Origin: Ectorhizobium quercum
Lineage (GTDB): Bacteria > Pseudomonadota > Alphaproteobacteria > Rhizobiales > Rhizobiaceae
Assembly (NCBI RefSeq): GCF_026552795.1
Contig: NZ_JANFPI010000003.1
Coordinates: 558,001-622,000, forward strand
Reading direction: 5' to 3'
Length of the DNA stretch: 64,000 bases
A program made the position numbers and the translations under genes. The notes under the pieces are model-generated. The model was not told the origin of the DNA and made no database searches. It saw only the letters and a list, made by a program, of their open reading frames with translations. How positions within the stretch are numbered: the first letter of the stretch is position 1; each line of letters begins with the position of its first letter. Positions 7,582-17,182 of this stretch are shown one piece after another.

Positions 7582-7920
7582 ATGCAGCAAAATCCGAACC
7601 TTCAGACACGCAAGGCCGAGCGCAGCAAAACGAGGATTTACGGCGTCGTCCGCTACTACAATCAGGCCGCGAAGGGGCGCGTGGTCGATCTTTCGGCCAC
7701 GGGCATGGCGCTCGAGTTGCAGGAACCGTTCGCCGCGGCGGCCGGCAGCCGTATCCGCATCGAAAGCGAAGATCTCGGTTTTCTGGAAGGAACCGTCGTC
7801 TGGAATCGCGGCGGCCGCCTCGGCGTCAAGCTTCAGCTTTCGACCAACGCGCTCGCCAAGATCTCATCCTATTTCCGCTTCTTCCACGAGGAACCGAAAT
7901 CGACGTTCCTGCCGGGCTGA
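7582..7920 (+). CDS. PilZ-domain protein
   Basis: 112 residues forming a single PilZ domain, the usual receptor for cyclic di-GMP. The binding motif RxxxR is visible as RSKTR (residues 14-18) and the D/NxSxxG motif as DLSATG (36-41), so ligand binding should be intact. No other domain is attached, so it would act as a small adaptor, as many rhizobial stand-alone PilZ proteins do. The start codon is preceded by GGGG at about 11 bases. A 12-base palindrome TATACGCGTATA (7530-7541) lies upstream and may be part of the promoter. The gene converges on cckA with 22 bases between stop codons. Confidence 0.88.
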   Translation: MQQNPNLQTRKAERSKTRIYGVVRYYNQAAKGRVVDLSATGMALELQEPFAAAAGSRIRIESEDLGFLEGTVVWNRGGRLGVKLQLSTNALAKISSYFRFFHEEPKSTFLPG

Positions 7921-7942
7921 GCACTGGAGCGAGGCAACGGGC

Positions 7943-10648
7943 TCAACCGTTTCCGTCAAGCATTTCACGCACGGCGACGGCCAGTTGCTTGAGCGAGAAG
8001 GGCTTGGGCAGGAAACCGAATTTGGCGTCGGCCGGCAGGTTCCGGGCGAAGGCGTCTTCGGCATAGCCGGACACGAAGATGAATTTCAGGTCCGGGTAGC
8101 GCTTGCGCAGTTCCGTCAGCAGCGTCGGACCGTCCATTTCCGGCATCACGACGTCGGAAACGACGACATCCACCTTGCCGTCCAGCTCGTCCATGATCTC
8201 CAGCGCCTCGACGCCCGAACCGGCCTCGTGAACCGTGTAGCCGCGGGTTTCCAGCATGCGCTTTCCGCCGCGGCGCACCGCTTCCTCGTCCTCCACGAGA
8301 AGAACGACGGCCGAATTGCCGGTGAGATCCTGCGGCTCCTGGGCGGCCTGGCCGAGAACGCGCGACGTCTCTCCCCTGTCCTGCCCGTCCGAGGACACGT
8401 TCACCGCGCTCGGAGGCGCATGTTCCGGCACCGGCTCGGCGACATGACGTGGCAGGAAGATGCGGAAGGTCGTTCCCTTGCCCACTTCCGATTCCGGGTG
8501 AATGTAGCCGCCCGACTGCTTGACGATGCCGTAAACCATCGCAAGGCCCAGCCCCGTGCCCTTTCCGACTTCCTTCGTGGTGAAGAAAGGTTCGAAGATC
8601 TTGTCCATGATCTCGGGCGGAATGCCTGTGCCGGTATCGGACACTTCCACCAGCACGAAATCCTCGTGCGGAAGCTCCGCATAGCTGAAGGCCGCCGCCT
8701 CGCGCGCCGTCACATTGCGCGTGCGCAGCGTAATCACGCCGCCTTCCGGCATGGCATCGCGCGCATTGACGCAGAGATTGATCAGAACCTGCTCGAATTG
8801 CGAAAGGTCGGTCTTCACCGGCCAGAGATCGCGGCCGTAATCGACGTCCAGCTTGACGTTTGTGCCGGAAATCAGCCGCGCGACCAGCATGCGCAGATCG
8901 CCGACCACATCGGTCAGGTTGAGAACGACCGGCCGCATCGTCTGCTTGCGCGAGAAGGCGAGAAGCTGCCGCACCAGCACCGCGGCGCGGTTTGCATTCC
9001 GCTTGATCTCCATGAGATCGGCGAAGCTGGCGTCCGATGGACGGGCCTGCAACAGGAGATGGTCCGACGACAGGAGGATCGCCGTCAGGACGTTGTTGAA
9101 GTCGTGCGCGATTCCGCCGGCCAGCGTGCCGACCGCGTTCATCTTCTGCGTCTGCGCCATACGGCTTTCGAGCGCCTTCTGCTCCGTCACCTCGACGGCA
9201 TAGACGATGGCCGCCTCCTCCGGCGCCTCGTCGCTCTGGTCGACCACGGCATTGACGTAATATCGGAAATGGCGGCTTTCATCGGCCGGATGGCGGCAGT
9301 CGAAGGGCGGAATGTCGCTCTGGCGGTCGAGGGCGGCGGCGAGCGCCGTTTCCATCTGCTGGCGGTCGGTTTCGGCAATCAGCCGTTCGAGGCGCACGCC
9401 GTTCTCGATGTCGTCGCGCGAGACGACGCCGGAAAACAGTTTCAGGAACGGGGCATTCGTCTTCACGATCCGGCCGTCGCCGGTCACGGAGGCAATCGCC
9501 ATCGGCGTATTGTTGAAGAAACGGGTGAACCGCATCGCTGCGGCGGAATCCTGATCCCCCCCTTCGCCGTCGGCGCGGCGCGAAAGAACGACGGTCCGGC
9601 TTTCGCCGGGCGCGCCGTCGCGGGTCGCGCTGACACGATGCACGAGCCGCACCGGCACGCTCTGGCCGTTCGAGCGGCGGAAATCGAGATCGAGCACCTC
9701 CGTGCGCCGGGCGCCTGGCTCGGCCTGCACCGACTGGATCAGCGCCATGCCCTCGCCGGCCACGAAATCGGCGATGGAAAGCGAGCCGGGCGTGAATTTC
9801 GTCAGGTCGATCGCCAGCCATTCGGCAAGCGTGGCATTGAGATAGAAGACCTCGCCCTTGCGGCCGGCAGAGAAGAAGCCGACCGGCGCGTGGTCGAGAT
9901 AGTCGATGGCGTTCTGAAGCTCCTTGAAGAAGCGCTCCTGCTCCTCGCGCTCCGGGGTTATGTCCGTGATCTGCCAGACCTGAAGCGGCTTGCCCTTGCC
10001 CCCGGCGCCCGAAAGCGCCCGCGCCTTGAGGCGATACCAGTGCGCACCCGCGCCCGCATGCTCCGCCGGGCTGAGCGCTTTCATCAGCCGGAATTCCTCG
10101 TGGCCCTCCCGCCCCTCCCGCAGGCCGTTCGTCAGCCGGTAGAGCACTTCCGTCGCCTCGCGGTTGCGCGACAGCAGCGCCTCGAGCGACCGCACCTCGG
10201 TCGCCTTGCGCGCGCCCGTGAGCTTGCCGTAGGCGGCGTTGGCGAAGACGATCCGCCCCGCCTGATCGGTGATGATGATGCCGTCCGGGTGGGAGGCGAT
10301 GAAGCGCCGCGACAGTTCGTCTGGCTCCGAACCCGGCATAACCTGGACGAAGCCGATGATCGACGACACCAGAAAGAAGATACCGACCATCGCCAGAATG
10401 CCGAGGACGCCCAGCACCAGCTCGTTGTCGAGATGATCGCGGAAAATGATGAAGGCCGCTGCGGCACCTGCAAGCACGAGGGCGAGCACCAGTATTCTGA
10501 CGATCGTGCCGGCAGTGCGTCCGCCCTGGTCCAAGAGCGGCGCTTCATCGTTCCCGGCCTGCCGCATACCCGTCATCGAACCCCCGTCTCCGCCGGCATC
10601 ATTTGAAACCGACGCCTGACCACCGGATGATTCCCGTTCCGGAATCAC
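7943..10648 (-). CDS. cckA: Hybrid sensor histidine kinase CckA
   Basis: CckA is the membrane hybrid kinase that, through ChpT, phosphorylates CtrA and CpdR to control the alphaproteobacterial cell cycle. The 901-residue product shows two membrane helices (about 48-69 and 75-103), at least two PAS-like regions (about 115-500), and a dimerisation block with GGIAHDFNN (phospho-acceptor His near 515). A GHKL ATPase follows with [16 protein letters not shown] and [11 protein letters not shown]. The C-terminal receiver domain has its Asp in [13 protein letters not shown], near 833. Length and domain order match rhizobial CckA. The start at 10648 gives a polar N-terminal extension before the first helix; MTGMRQ, 24 codons later, is an alternative. 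The divergent FliO-like gene starts 238 bases away. I do not see a clear CtrA site. Confidence 0.93.
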   Translation of the reverse strand: MIPERESSGGQASVSNDAGGDGGSMTGMRQAGNDEAPLLDQGGRTAGTIVRILVLALVLAGAAAAFIIFRDHLDNELVLGVLGILAMVGIFFLVSSIIGFVQVMPGSEPDELSRRFIASHPDGIIITDQAGRIVFANAAYGKLTGARKATEVRSLEALLSRNREATEVLYRLTNGLREGREGHEEFRLMKALSPAEHAGAGAHWYRLKARALSGAGGKGKPLQVWQITDITPEREEQERFFKELQNAIDYLDHAPVGFFSAGRKGEVFYLNATLAEWLAIDLTKFTPGSLSIADFVAGEGMALIQSVQAEPGARRTEVLDLDFRRSNGQSVPVRLVHRVSATRDGAPGESRTVVLSRRADGEGGDQDSAAAMRFTRFFNNTPMAIASVTGDGRIVKTNAPFLKLFSGVVSRDDIENGVRLERLIAETDRQQMETALAAALDRQSDIPPFDCRHPADESRHFRYYVNAVVDQSDEAPEEAAIVYAVEVTEQKALESRMAQTQKMNAVGTLAGGIAHDFNNVLTAILLSSDHLLLQARPSDASFADLMEIKRNANRAAVLVRQLLAFSRKQTMRPVVLNLTDVVGDLRMLVARLISGTNVKLDVDYGRDLWPVKTDLSQFEQVLINLCVNARDAMPEGGVITLRTRNVTAREAAAFSYAELPHEDFVLVEVSDTGTGIPPEIMDKIFEPFFTTKEVGKGTGLGLAMVYGIVKQSGGYIHPESEVGKGTTFRIFLPRHVAEPVPEHAPPSAVNVSSDGQDRGETSRVLGQAAQEPQDLTGNSAVVLLVEDEEAVRRGGKRMLETRGYTVHEAGSGVEALEIMDELDGKVDVVVSDVVMPEMDGPTLLTELRKRYPDLKFIFVSGYAEDAFARNLPADAKFGFLPKPFSLKQLAVAVREMLDGNG

Positions 10649-10886
10649 GCCCGGGACGATCTGGAATCACCCTCTTCGCACTATGTTTAGCAATTTGCCG
10701 CACTTGCCAATAGCAGGCGCACCCCACAAAGACGGCTGCTATTCACAGGCAATTGCCGCCGCCATGCAGCCATTGCTTGCCTCAGGGTGGTTTTGCGGGC
10801 ACCCCGGGGGCATAAACGGGCGATACGCCTTGCCTTGAAAGGTAAAAAGTCGTTTCCTGCCCACGACTGGATAAAGGAGCATCGCG

Positions 10887-11795
10887 ATGATCGCAGAGAT
10901 GATGGCCGAATATGGAGGCCGCCTTCTGGTTGCCATTGCCGGCGTGGGTCTGGGCTTCATCGCCTTGATCGCCGTGCTGAAATTCCTTCGCCAGCGCAAC
11001 GGTCCCTCGCCTTTCGTGCGCGGCGGCAAGGCCCGCGTGCCGCGCCTGCAGGTCGTCGATGCGGCGGCCATTGACACCCGCCGCCGCCTCGTACTGGTTC
11101 GCCGCGACGACCGCGAACATCTGATCATGATCGGCGGGCCGGCCGATATCATCGTCGAAAGCAATATCGTAACGGCGGAGGCGCCCCAGGCCCGTGCGCC
11201 TTCCGCGCAGCTCGCCGCCCCCTTGTCCGCGGCCGATGGTTTCGGCGCGCCTGAAATCGCTGCTCCTGCCCCCCGTCCCGCACGCCCGCCCGAAGTTTCG
11301 ACCGCAGCAGTCCCGCCCCCTTCCGCCGAAAAGACACCCGCTGCCCGGCCGGTGCGGCGGCCTCCTGAAACGCAGGAGCGTCCGCAGCCGGTGACGCCGC
11401 AGGCAGCCTATCTCGAGGCAAGCGACGATTTCACACCGTCGCAGCGCCCGGCAACGCCGCCCGCTTCCGCTGCTGCCGGGTCAACAAGCGGCGGCGATCC
11501 TGCCGCGCTGAAGGAAGCCGAGGAGCATCTGGAAGCGATGAAGCGGCGCATGCTTTCGCAGGAAGCGCCCCCGGTGCGTCCGCGCCCGGAAACGGAAAAG
11601 CCGGCGACCTCCGGCTTCGCCCGCGTGCTGGACGAAGAAATGAAAGCGCCCCTGCGTGACGCTCCGCGTCCCGTTCCCGCCGCGATCCAGCAGATGCCGC
11701 TGCGCACGCCCCGCCCTGCCCCGGCCGAGAAGCCGCCGGAGGAGGAAGCCGATATTCAGGACGAGATCGCCCGCATTTTCGGCGAAAAGCGCTAA
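10887..11795 (+). CDS. FliO-like domain membrane protein with proline-rich tail
   Basis: 302 residues. One membrane helix (about 11-30) is followed by a small domain with RRRLVLVRRDDREHLIMIGGPADIIVESNI (about 55-84), the pattern of the FliO/MopB family of flagellar export components. The remaining 215 residues are proline- and alanine-rich and low complexity, with a conserved-looking acidic end (EEEADIQDEIARIFGEKR). An AAGGAG ribosome site 7 bases before the ATG supports the start. No other flagellar gene is nearby, so a flagellar role is uncertain; such stand-alone proteins occur widely in rhizobia beside cckA or dksA. It ends in a bidirectional terminator shared with dksA. Confidence 0.7.
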   Translation: MIAEMMAEYGGRLLVAIAGVGLGFIALIAVLKFLRQRNGPSPFVRGGKARVPRLQVVDAAAIDTRRRLVLVRRDDREHLIMIGGPADIIVESNIVTAEAPQARAPSAQLAAPLSAADGFGAPEIAAPAPRPARPPEVSTAAVPPPSAEKTPAARPVRRPPETQERPQPVTPQAAYLEASDDFTPSQRPATPPASAAAGSTSGGDPAALKEAEEHLEAMKRRMLSQEAPPVRPRPETEKPATSGFARVLDEEMKAPLRDAPRPVPAAIQQMPLRTPRPAPAEKPPEEEADIQDEIARIFGEKR

Positions 11796-11815
11796 GCCGG
11801 GAAATCCCATGCACG

Positions 11816-11848
11816 AAAAAGGGCTGCGGCAACACCGCAGCCCCTTGT
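11816..11848. terminator. Bidirectional terminator between the FliO-like gene and dksA
   Basis: GGGCTGCGG (11821-11829) pairs with CCGCAGCCC (11835-11843) over a 5-base loop. On the minus strand it is followed by TTTTT (complement of 11816-11820), and on the plus strand by CTTGTTTC. It serves two converging genes. Confidence 0.85.
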
Positions 11849-11902
11849 TTCAAACATGACGGCCGGAACGGAACACTTGGTCCCGGCTCCGTCCAAGCTT
11901 CT

Positions 11903-12322
11903 TCACTCGTCGCGATAAACCTTCTCGCGCCGCTCGTGACGCTCCTGCGCCTCGATGGAGAGCGTGGCGATCGGGCGGGCGTCGAGACGGCGCAGGCCGA
12001 TCGGCTCGCCGGTCTCCTCGCAATAGCCGTAGGTTCCGTCCTCGATCCGCTGAAGGGCGGCATCGATTTTCGAAATCAGCTTGCGCTGGCGGTCGCGGGC
12101 CCGAAGCTCGATGGCGCGATCCGTCTCGGACGAGGCGCGGTCAGCCAGATCGGGATGGTTGGCGCTTTCCTCGGCAAGATGTTCGAGCGTTTCGCGTGCT
12201 TCGCGCAGGATGTCATTCTTCCAGGCGATCAGCTTCGCACGAAAATAGGCACGCTGTTTGGGATTCATGAACTCGTCGTCTTCCGAGAGCACGAAGCCGT
12301 CAAGATTGATGTTCTCACTCAA
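11903..12322 (-). CDS. dksA: RNA polymerase-binding transcription factor DksA (one-cysteine form)
   Basis: 139 residues. DksA binds in the secondary channel of RNA polymerase and, with ppGpp, shifts transcription in the stringent response. A helical coiled-coil region (about 20-95) is followed by the zinc-finger-like domain GTYGYCEETGEPIGLRRLDARP. Only one of the four cysteines of the E. coli protein remains (Cys101), and the others read Thr104, Ser122 and Ala125. This C-x2-T-x17-S-x2-A pattern is the one known for Rhodobacter sphaeroides DksA, which works without structural zinc. The coiled-coil tip carries ADRASSETDRA, which preserves the functional acidic/Ala positions. Start is at MSENINLDG; the upstream promoter region is AT-rich. 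Confidence 0.92.
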   Translation of the reverse strand: MSENINLDGFVLSEDDEFMNPKQRAYFRAKLIAWKNDILREARETLEHLAEESANHPDLADRASSETDRAIELRARDRQRKLISKIDAALQRIEDGTYGYCEETGEPIGLRRLDARPIATLSIEAQERHERREKVYRDE

Positions 12323-12621
12323 CGCGATTCTCCTGAAGCACTACCTCACTGGCCGGCTGTATATCCCAACAGGGATGCTAGGTTCAAGCCTCGTGATGTA
12401 TTTGAAGGCATTTTTAAATCTGTCGTAAATTTAGGCTAAGTGACTATTTTTGCACCTCTATTTAGTGCTGCATTGCAGTATTTCGCTGCGCCGCATTGCA
12501 ACTTCGCCGCGACGGACGCCTCCCGGGACGAAATGTGGCAGGACGACGTCGGCCTCACCCGTTGACGGCATCGGTCCGAAAAAGATAGAGGCATTGGCTA
12601 GCCGCAACGGGAAAGAGACGG
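12323..12621. other. Divergent promoter region of dksA and sixA
   Basis: 299 bases. The middle (about 12,390-12,465) is clearly more AT-rich than its surroundings, as expected for promoters. A small palindrome CTGCATTGCAG is at 12468-12478. A purine-rich GGGAAAGAGACGG lies immediately before the sixA start. No gene is seen. Confidence 0.4.
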
Positions 12622-13122
12622 ATGACCGCCGCCAGCCTGCCGCTCCAAAGAATTTTTCTGCTCCGGCACGCCCAGGCAGCATGGCCTGCGCCGGGGGAGA
12701 GCGATTTCGACCGCGCGCTCGACGATCGCGGCCGCGCGGAGGCCTCCGTCATCGCCGGCCTCATTGCCGGAAAAGGGTACCTCGCCGACCGCGTCGTGTG
12801 TTCCGCCGCGCGCCGCTGCCGGGAAACCGCCGAAACCGTCTGCCGCGCCTTCGGGCGCGATTTTCCGATCCGCATCGTAAACGAACTCTATCATGGCGTG
12901 ACGGACAGCTATCTTGCCGTGATCGATGCCGAAACGGATGCGGCAACGTTGATGATCGTCGGGCACAACCCGACCATAGAAGAGCTTCTGGAAACGCTGG
13001 TCGGTTCCGACACCGCATGGGCGGTCATGCCCGGCGGTTATCCGACGGCGGGATTTTGCGTGATCGAGCGCAACCTCGCCTGCGAAACCGGCTGGGCGCT
13101 GAGCGATTTCCTGACCCCCTGA
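12622..13122 (+). CDS. sixA: SixA-type phosphohistidine phosphatase
   Basis: 166 residues of the short histidine phosphatase family. The catalytic LLRHAQA (Arg15-His16) opens the domain. A second conserved block CSAARRCRETAETV carries a phosphate-binding Arg, and IVGHNPTIEELLE carries the second catalytic His. SixA removes phosphate from histidine phosphotransfer domains, for example of PTS-type or phosphorelay proteins; the substrate here is unknown. Length is normal for the family (about 160 aa). The purine-rich stretch before the ATG supports the start. It is followed on the same strand by ycjX after about 100 bases. Confidence 0.88.
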   Translation: MTAASLPLQRIFLLRHAQAAWPAPGESDFDRALDDRGRAEASVIAGLIAGKGYLADRVVCSAARRCRETAETVCRAFGRDFPIRIVNELYHGVTDSYLAVIDAETDAATLMIVGHNPTIEELLETLVGSDTAWAVMPGGYPTAGFCVIERNLACETGWALSDFLTP

Positions 13123-13224
13123 CCTCTTCCGCCGCCCGGAAGGGCACAATCGACATCGACGGCTTTTCAAGGGCATGCGCGCTTCCTATATCTTGGAAAA
13201 CGAACCGCAGGAACCTGTTGAAGC

Positions 13225-14685
13225 GTGCCTTCTCCCTTCTCCACGATTGCCGATAGCGCCCTCATTGCCCTGGATAGCCTGACGGATCGGGCCGCCGGGC
13301 TGGTCAATCCCTCGATCCGCCTCGGCGTCACCGGACTGTCCCGGGCGGGCAAGACGGTTTTCATCTCCTCGCTGGTGCATAATCTGCTGCATGGCGGACG
13401 CCTGCCGCTGTTCGAACCGCTGCACTCGGGCCGGGTCTCGAACGTCCGCCTCGAACCGCAGCCGGACGACGCCATTCCGCGTTTCCAGTACGAGGACCAT
13501 ATCGACTCGCTGATCCGCGAGCGCATCTGGCCGGATTCCACCCGCGCCATATCCGAGCTTCGCCTGACCCTCGATTACCAGAGCGCGAGCGGCTGGAGCC
13601 GTCTCCTGTCGCCGGGCAGGCTTTCCATCGACATCGTGGATTATCCCGGCGAATGGCTGCTGGATCTGCCGCTCCTGCAACAGGATTACCGGACGTTCAG
13701 CCAGCGCACCGTCGATCTCGCGCGCACCGGCATCCGCGCCGATCTGTCGCGCGAATGGCTGGCTCTTGCCGAAGCGACCGACATGGACGCCCCGGCCGAC
13801 GAAATGACCGCACGGCGCCTGTTCGAGGTGTTCACCAGCTATCTGCGCGCCTGCAAGGCGGACGAGCGCTCCCTCTCCACCCTGCCCCCGGGCCGGTTCC
13901 TCATGCCGGGCGATCTGGAAGGATCGCCTGCCCTGACCTTCGCCCCCCTTCCCGAAATTCCCGAAACGCCGGCCACGCCCGGCTCCCTGCGGGCGATGAT
14001 GGAGCGCCGCTACGATGCTTATAAAAGCGTGGTGGTGAAGCCGTTCTTCCGGGAGCATTTCGCTCGCCTCGACCGGCAGATCGTGCTGGTCGATGCCCTT
14101 CAGGCCATCAGCCGCGGAGCGGAGGCGGTAGCCGATCTGGAACGCGCCATGCAGGACGTGCTGGAATGCTTCCGCCCGGGCTCGGGCAGCCTGCTGTCGG
14201 CGCTGGCCGGGCGGCGCATCGACAGGGTTCTGGTCGCCGCCACCAAGGCGGACCACCTGCATCATGAAGGCCACGACAGGCTCGAAGCCGTCACCCGCCG
14301 CCTGGTGGAACGCGCCGTCACCCGCGCCGGACTTGCCGGCGCCGGTATCGACGTCATGGCCATCGCCTCCATCCGCGCGACCCGCGAAGCGACGGTGAAG
14401 CAGAATGGCGAGACGCTTCCGGTGATCGTCGGTACGCCGATCGCGGGCGAGACCATTGCCGGAGAAATTTTTGACGGAAACAGGAAAACAGCAGTATTTC
14501 CCGGTGACTTACCGGAAAATCCTGAAGCTGTTTTTGAGGACCTGAAACAAGGGTCTCAACCGCGTGTGAACGCGGTCCGCTTCCGGCCGCCCGCAATTCC
14601 CGAGGTCAACGGCGTCCGCGTTGCCATCCCCCATATCCGTCTGGACCGCGCCCTTCAATTTCTGCTGGGAGACCGGCTGCAATGA
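13225..14685 (+). CDS. ycjX: YcjX-family P-loop GTPase-like protein
   Basis: 486 residues of the YcjX/DUF463 family. Walker A is GLSRAGKT (residues 37-44) and a DYPGEW block (139-144) occupies the switch/Walker B region, both hallmarks of the family. YcjX-type proteins are stress-associated nucleoside triphosphatases. In E. coli ycjX and ycjF accompany the phage-shock genes, and here the same two genes are coupled without psp genes. The start codon is GTG at 13225. The stop TGA overlaps the ATG of the next gene (ATGA at 14682-14685), so translation is coupled. Cellular role is not known in detail. Confidence 0.88.
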   Translation: MPSPFSTIADSALIALDSLTDRAAGLVNPSIRLGVTGLSRAGKTVFISSLVHNLLHGGRLPLFEPLHSGRVSNVRLEPQPDDAIPRFQYEDHIDSLIRERIWPDSTRAISELRLTLDYQSASGWSRLLSPGRLSIDIVDYPGEWLLDLPLLQQDYRTFSQRTVDLARTGIRADLSREWLALAEATDMDAPADEMTARRLFEVFTSYLRACKADERSLSTLPPGRFLMPGDLEGSPALTFAPLPEIPETPATPGSLRAMMERRYDAYKSVVVKPFFREHFARLDRQIVLVDALQAISRGAEAVADLERAMQDVLECFRPGSGSLLSALAGRRIDRVLVAATKADHLHHEGHDRLEAVTRRLVERAVTRAGLAGAGIDVMAIASIRATREATVKQNGETLPVIVGTPIAGETIAGEIFDGNRKTAVFPGDLPENPEAVFEDLKQGSQPRVNAVRFRPPAIPEVNGVRVAIPHIRLDRALQFLLGDRLQ

Positions 14686-15734
14686 GTGACGACCGCAAGC
14701 CCCGCGCCTTTTCCGTCGATGATCCCGCGCCCGCAGCCGAGGAGAAGGCGGCGAGAACCGAACCGCGCCCGCCGCAGAGTTTCGAGGACGGCATCGTCAT
14801 CACGCCCGAGGCGGAAGATCCCTTCCTCGCCGAAGACCTGCCGCCCCTGCCGGTTGCCGAACCGCGCCGGAGACGCTTCTCCTTCGGCAAGCTGGCGCTC
14901 GGCGCCTTCGGCATATTGCTCTCGCTCGCGCTCGGCCTGTGGGCGGATCGTCTGGTCCGGGACCTTTTCGCCCGCTACGAGGCGCTCGGCTACGTCGCGC
15001 TTGCCGCCCTCGTCATCGGCCTGATCGGCCTGGCCGTCGTGGTCATACGGGAAATCACCGGCATCATGCGGCTTTCCGCCGTGCAATCGCTCAAGGAGGA
15101 GGCCGAGAAGGCGATGACGGAGCGGCGGGCGGAACCGGCCCGCGCCGTGATCGCCCGTCTGGACAGCCTCCTGTCGGCCCGTGCCGACACCGCCCGCGCC
15201 CGCGCGCGCCTGAAGGAAACGGACGAGGATATCATCGACGGCCCGCATCTGGTCGAACTCGCCGAGCGGGAACTGATGTCGCCGCTCGACCGACAGGCGC
15301 GGGCCCTGATCCTGAACGCCTCGAAGCGCGTTTCCATCGTCACCGCCGTTTCGCCGCGCGCCATCGTCGATCTCGCCTATGTCCTTTTCGAAGTCGTCCG
15401 CCTCGTCCGGGCAATGGCCGATCTTTACGGCGGCAGGCCCGGCTCGCTCGGCATGATAAGGCTGACGCGCGACGTGATCGCCCACCTCGCCGTCACCGGC
15501 TCGATTGCCGTCGGCGACGGGCTGGCCCAGCAGGTGCTCGGCCACGGCCTCGCCTCGAAGCTCTCTACCCGGCTGGGCGAAGGCGTCATCAACGGTTTGA
15601 TGACGGCCCGGATCGGCATCGCCGCGATGGACCTTTGCCGGCCGCTGCCGTTCAAGGCGCTGAGGCGTCCGGGTATCGGCGACTTCATCGGCGACATCAC
15701 GCCCCGGATGAGTGGCGGCAAGGCCCGGGATTGA
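14682..15734 (+). CDS. YcjF-like DUF697/TIGR01620 membrane protein
   Basis: 350 residues. A polar, acidic N-terminus (1-65) leads to two membrane helices (about 70-88 and 103-122). A cytoplasmic region and a C-terminal DUF697-like domain follow (NASKRVSIVTAVSPRAIVDLAYVLFEVVRLVRAMADLYGG, then a glycine-rich ARIGIAAMDLCRPLPF end). This is the typical partner of YcjX, and the four-base ATGA overlap with that gene confirms an operon. The end FIGDITPRMSGG resembles the ends of other rhizobial members. Function is unknown; association with YcjX in envelope stress is inference from the E. coli pair. Confidence 0.8.
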   Translation: MSDDRKPRAFSVDDPAPAAEEKAARTEPRPPQSFEDGIVITPEAEDPFLAEDLPPLPVAEPRRRRFSFGKLALGAFGILLSLALGLWADRLVRDLFARYEALGYVALAALVIGLIGLAVVVIREITGIMRLSAVQSLKEEAEKAMTERRAEPARAVIARLDSLLSARADTARARARLKETDEDIIDGPHLVELAERELMSPLDRQARALILNASKRVSIVTAVSPRAIVDLAYVLFEVVRLVRAMADLYGGRPGSLGMIRLTRDVIAHLAVTGSIAVGDGLAQQVLGHGLASKLSTRLGEGVINGLMTARIGIAAMDLCRPLPFKALRRPGIGDFIGDITPRMSGGKARD

Positions 15735-15875
15735 CGCAGCGCGTCCGGACAGTCCTACCCGGACAGTGACGGCGATCAATATTACCAACTATTCACTTCA
15801 AAGCCGGGCGCCGTTGTGTCAACACGCAATCTTAAAGTGTTTCGCTTCCGTGAAGACGGCGAAAGAGGGTAAGGC

Positions 15876-17168
15876 ATGAGTTCGACAGACGACAACAGGA
15901 ACGAAGGCACGACGCCGGACATTGCGGCGGTTCTGGCGGCAGCCGGCGGTTCCGCCCGGCAATCGCGCCGGGGCAAGTATGTGGCCGCATCCCTGTTGGC
16001 GCTGGTCCTGGCCGGCGGCGCCTATGCCTGGTACGCAAGCAGTTCGTCGTCGAGCTATCGTTATACGACCGTGCCGGTCGAACGCGGCGACCTCAACGTC
16101 ATCGTGACGGCCACGGGCTCGGTCCAGCCCACCACCCAGGTCGATATCTCCTCCGAGCTTTCCGGCATCATCCGGTCGGTGAACGTCACCTACAACAGCC
16201 CGGTCAAGACCAACGACGTGCTGGCCGAACTCGATACCAACAAGCTGGAGGCGGATGTGCAGAGCGCCCGTGCCAAGCTTGCCTCCGCCAAGGCCAACGT
16301 TCTCAAGGCCGATGCGGAACTGAGTGCCGCGAAGGTCAAGCTCGACCGCCTGCGCAGCCTGGTCGACAGCCGCGTTTCCAGCCAGCAGGATCTGGACGCT
16401 GCCCAATATGCCTATGACGCTGCACTCGCCACCAGGCAGATCAACGAGGCGACTGTGCTGTCGTCGGAAGCCGATCTCAAGCTTGCCGAAGTCGATCTGG
16501 GCAAGGCGAAAATCGTTTCGCCCATTGACGGCGTCGTGCTGACGCGCGATGTCGATCCCGGTGCCACCGTGGCCTCATCCTTTTCCGCGCCCGTTCTCTT
16601 CACCATCGCCGGCGATCTTCGGCAGATGGAATTGCAGGTCGCGGTCGACGAGGCCGATGTCGGCCAGGTCGAGGCGGGGCAGAAAGCCACGTTCAATGTC
16701 GATGCCTATCCGGACAGAAGCTTTCCGGCCGAAATCGAAACCGTTCGCTTCGCTTCGGAAACCACTTCCAACGTCATCACCTACAAGGCGATCCTGTCGG
16801 TCGACAACGAGGACATGCTGCTGCGCCCGGGCATGACTGCCACGGCGGACATAACGGTTCAATCGGTCGAGGACGTTCTTCTCATTCCGAATGCGGCGCT
16901 CCGCTATTCGCCGCCGGCAGTGTCGTCCTCGTCCGGCATCAGCCTCAATGCCCTGTTTCGTCCGCCGCGCCCGTCGCGCGCGGGGCGCTCGGCGCAATCG
17001 GGCGCGGGATCGGCCGACGAACGCACGGTCTGGGTCATGCGCGGCAATCAGCCCGAGCCGGTGGACGTCCAGACCGGCCCGACGGATGGCCGCAACACCG
17101 TATTGCGTTCCGGCGATCTGAAGGAAGGCGACCTGCTCATCACGGATGCCACGGCGGTTTCCAGCTGA
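15876..17168 (+). CDS. MacA-like periplasmic adaptor of an ABC efflux system
   Basis: 430 residues of the membrane-fusion (HlyD/RND adaptor) family. A cytoplasmic N-terminus of about 30 residues precedes one membrane anchor (about 34-52). Next come the first barrel/lipoyl half (VTATGSVQPTTQVDISSELSG), a helical hairpin rich in Ala/Lys (about 115-195, SARAKLASAKANVLKADAELSAAKVKL), the second lipoyl half (KIVSPIDGVVLTRDVDPGATV) and a beta-barrel. A low-complexity Ser/Arg/Pro linker near 350-375 interrupts the C-terminal domain. It would connect the inner-membrane MacB-type exporter to an outer-membrane channel; no TolC gene is adjacent. The next two genes are the ATPase (14 bases on) and permease, forming a three-gene operon. 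Confidence 0.88.
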   Translation: MSSTDDNRNEGTTPDIAAVLAAAGGSARQSRRGKYVAASLLALVLAGGAYAWYASSSSSSYRYTTVPVERGDLNVIVTATGSVQPTTQVDISSELSGIIRSVNVTYNSPVKTNDVLAELDTNKLEADVQSARAKLASAKANVLKADAELSAAKVKLDRLRSLVDSRVSSQQDLDAAQYAYDAALATRQINEATVLSSEADLKLAEVDLGKAKIVSPIDGVVLTRDVDPGATVASSFSAPVLFTIAGDLRQMELQVAVDEADVGQVEAGQKATFNVDAYPDRSFPAEIETVRFASETTSNVITYKAILSVDNEDMLLRPGMTATADITVQSVEDVLLIPNAALRYSPPAVSSSSGISLNALFRPPRPSRAGRSAQSGAGSADERTVWVMRGNQPEPVDVQTGPTDGRNTVLRSGDLKEGDLLITDATAVSS

Positions 17169-17182
17169 GGAAAGGATGTGCC

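Noticed and set aside
7985..10606. 873-codon plus-strand open frame opposite cckA
   Set aside because: It lies antisense to a gene with clear kinase and receiver motifs; the translation is His/Arg-rich and shows no domain, a usual by-product of high GC codon use.
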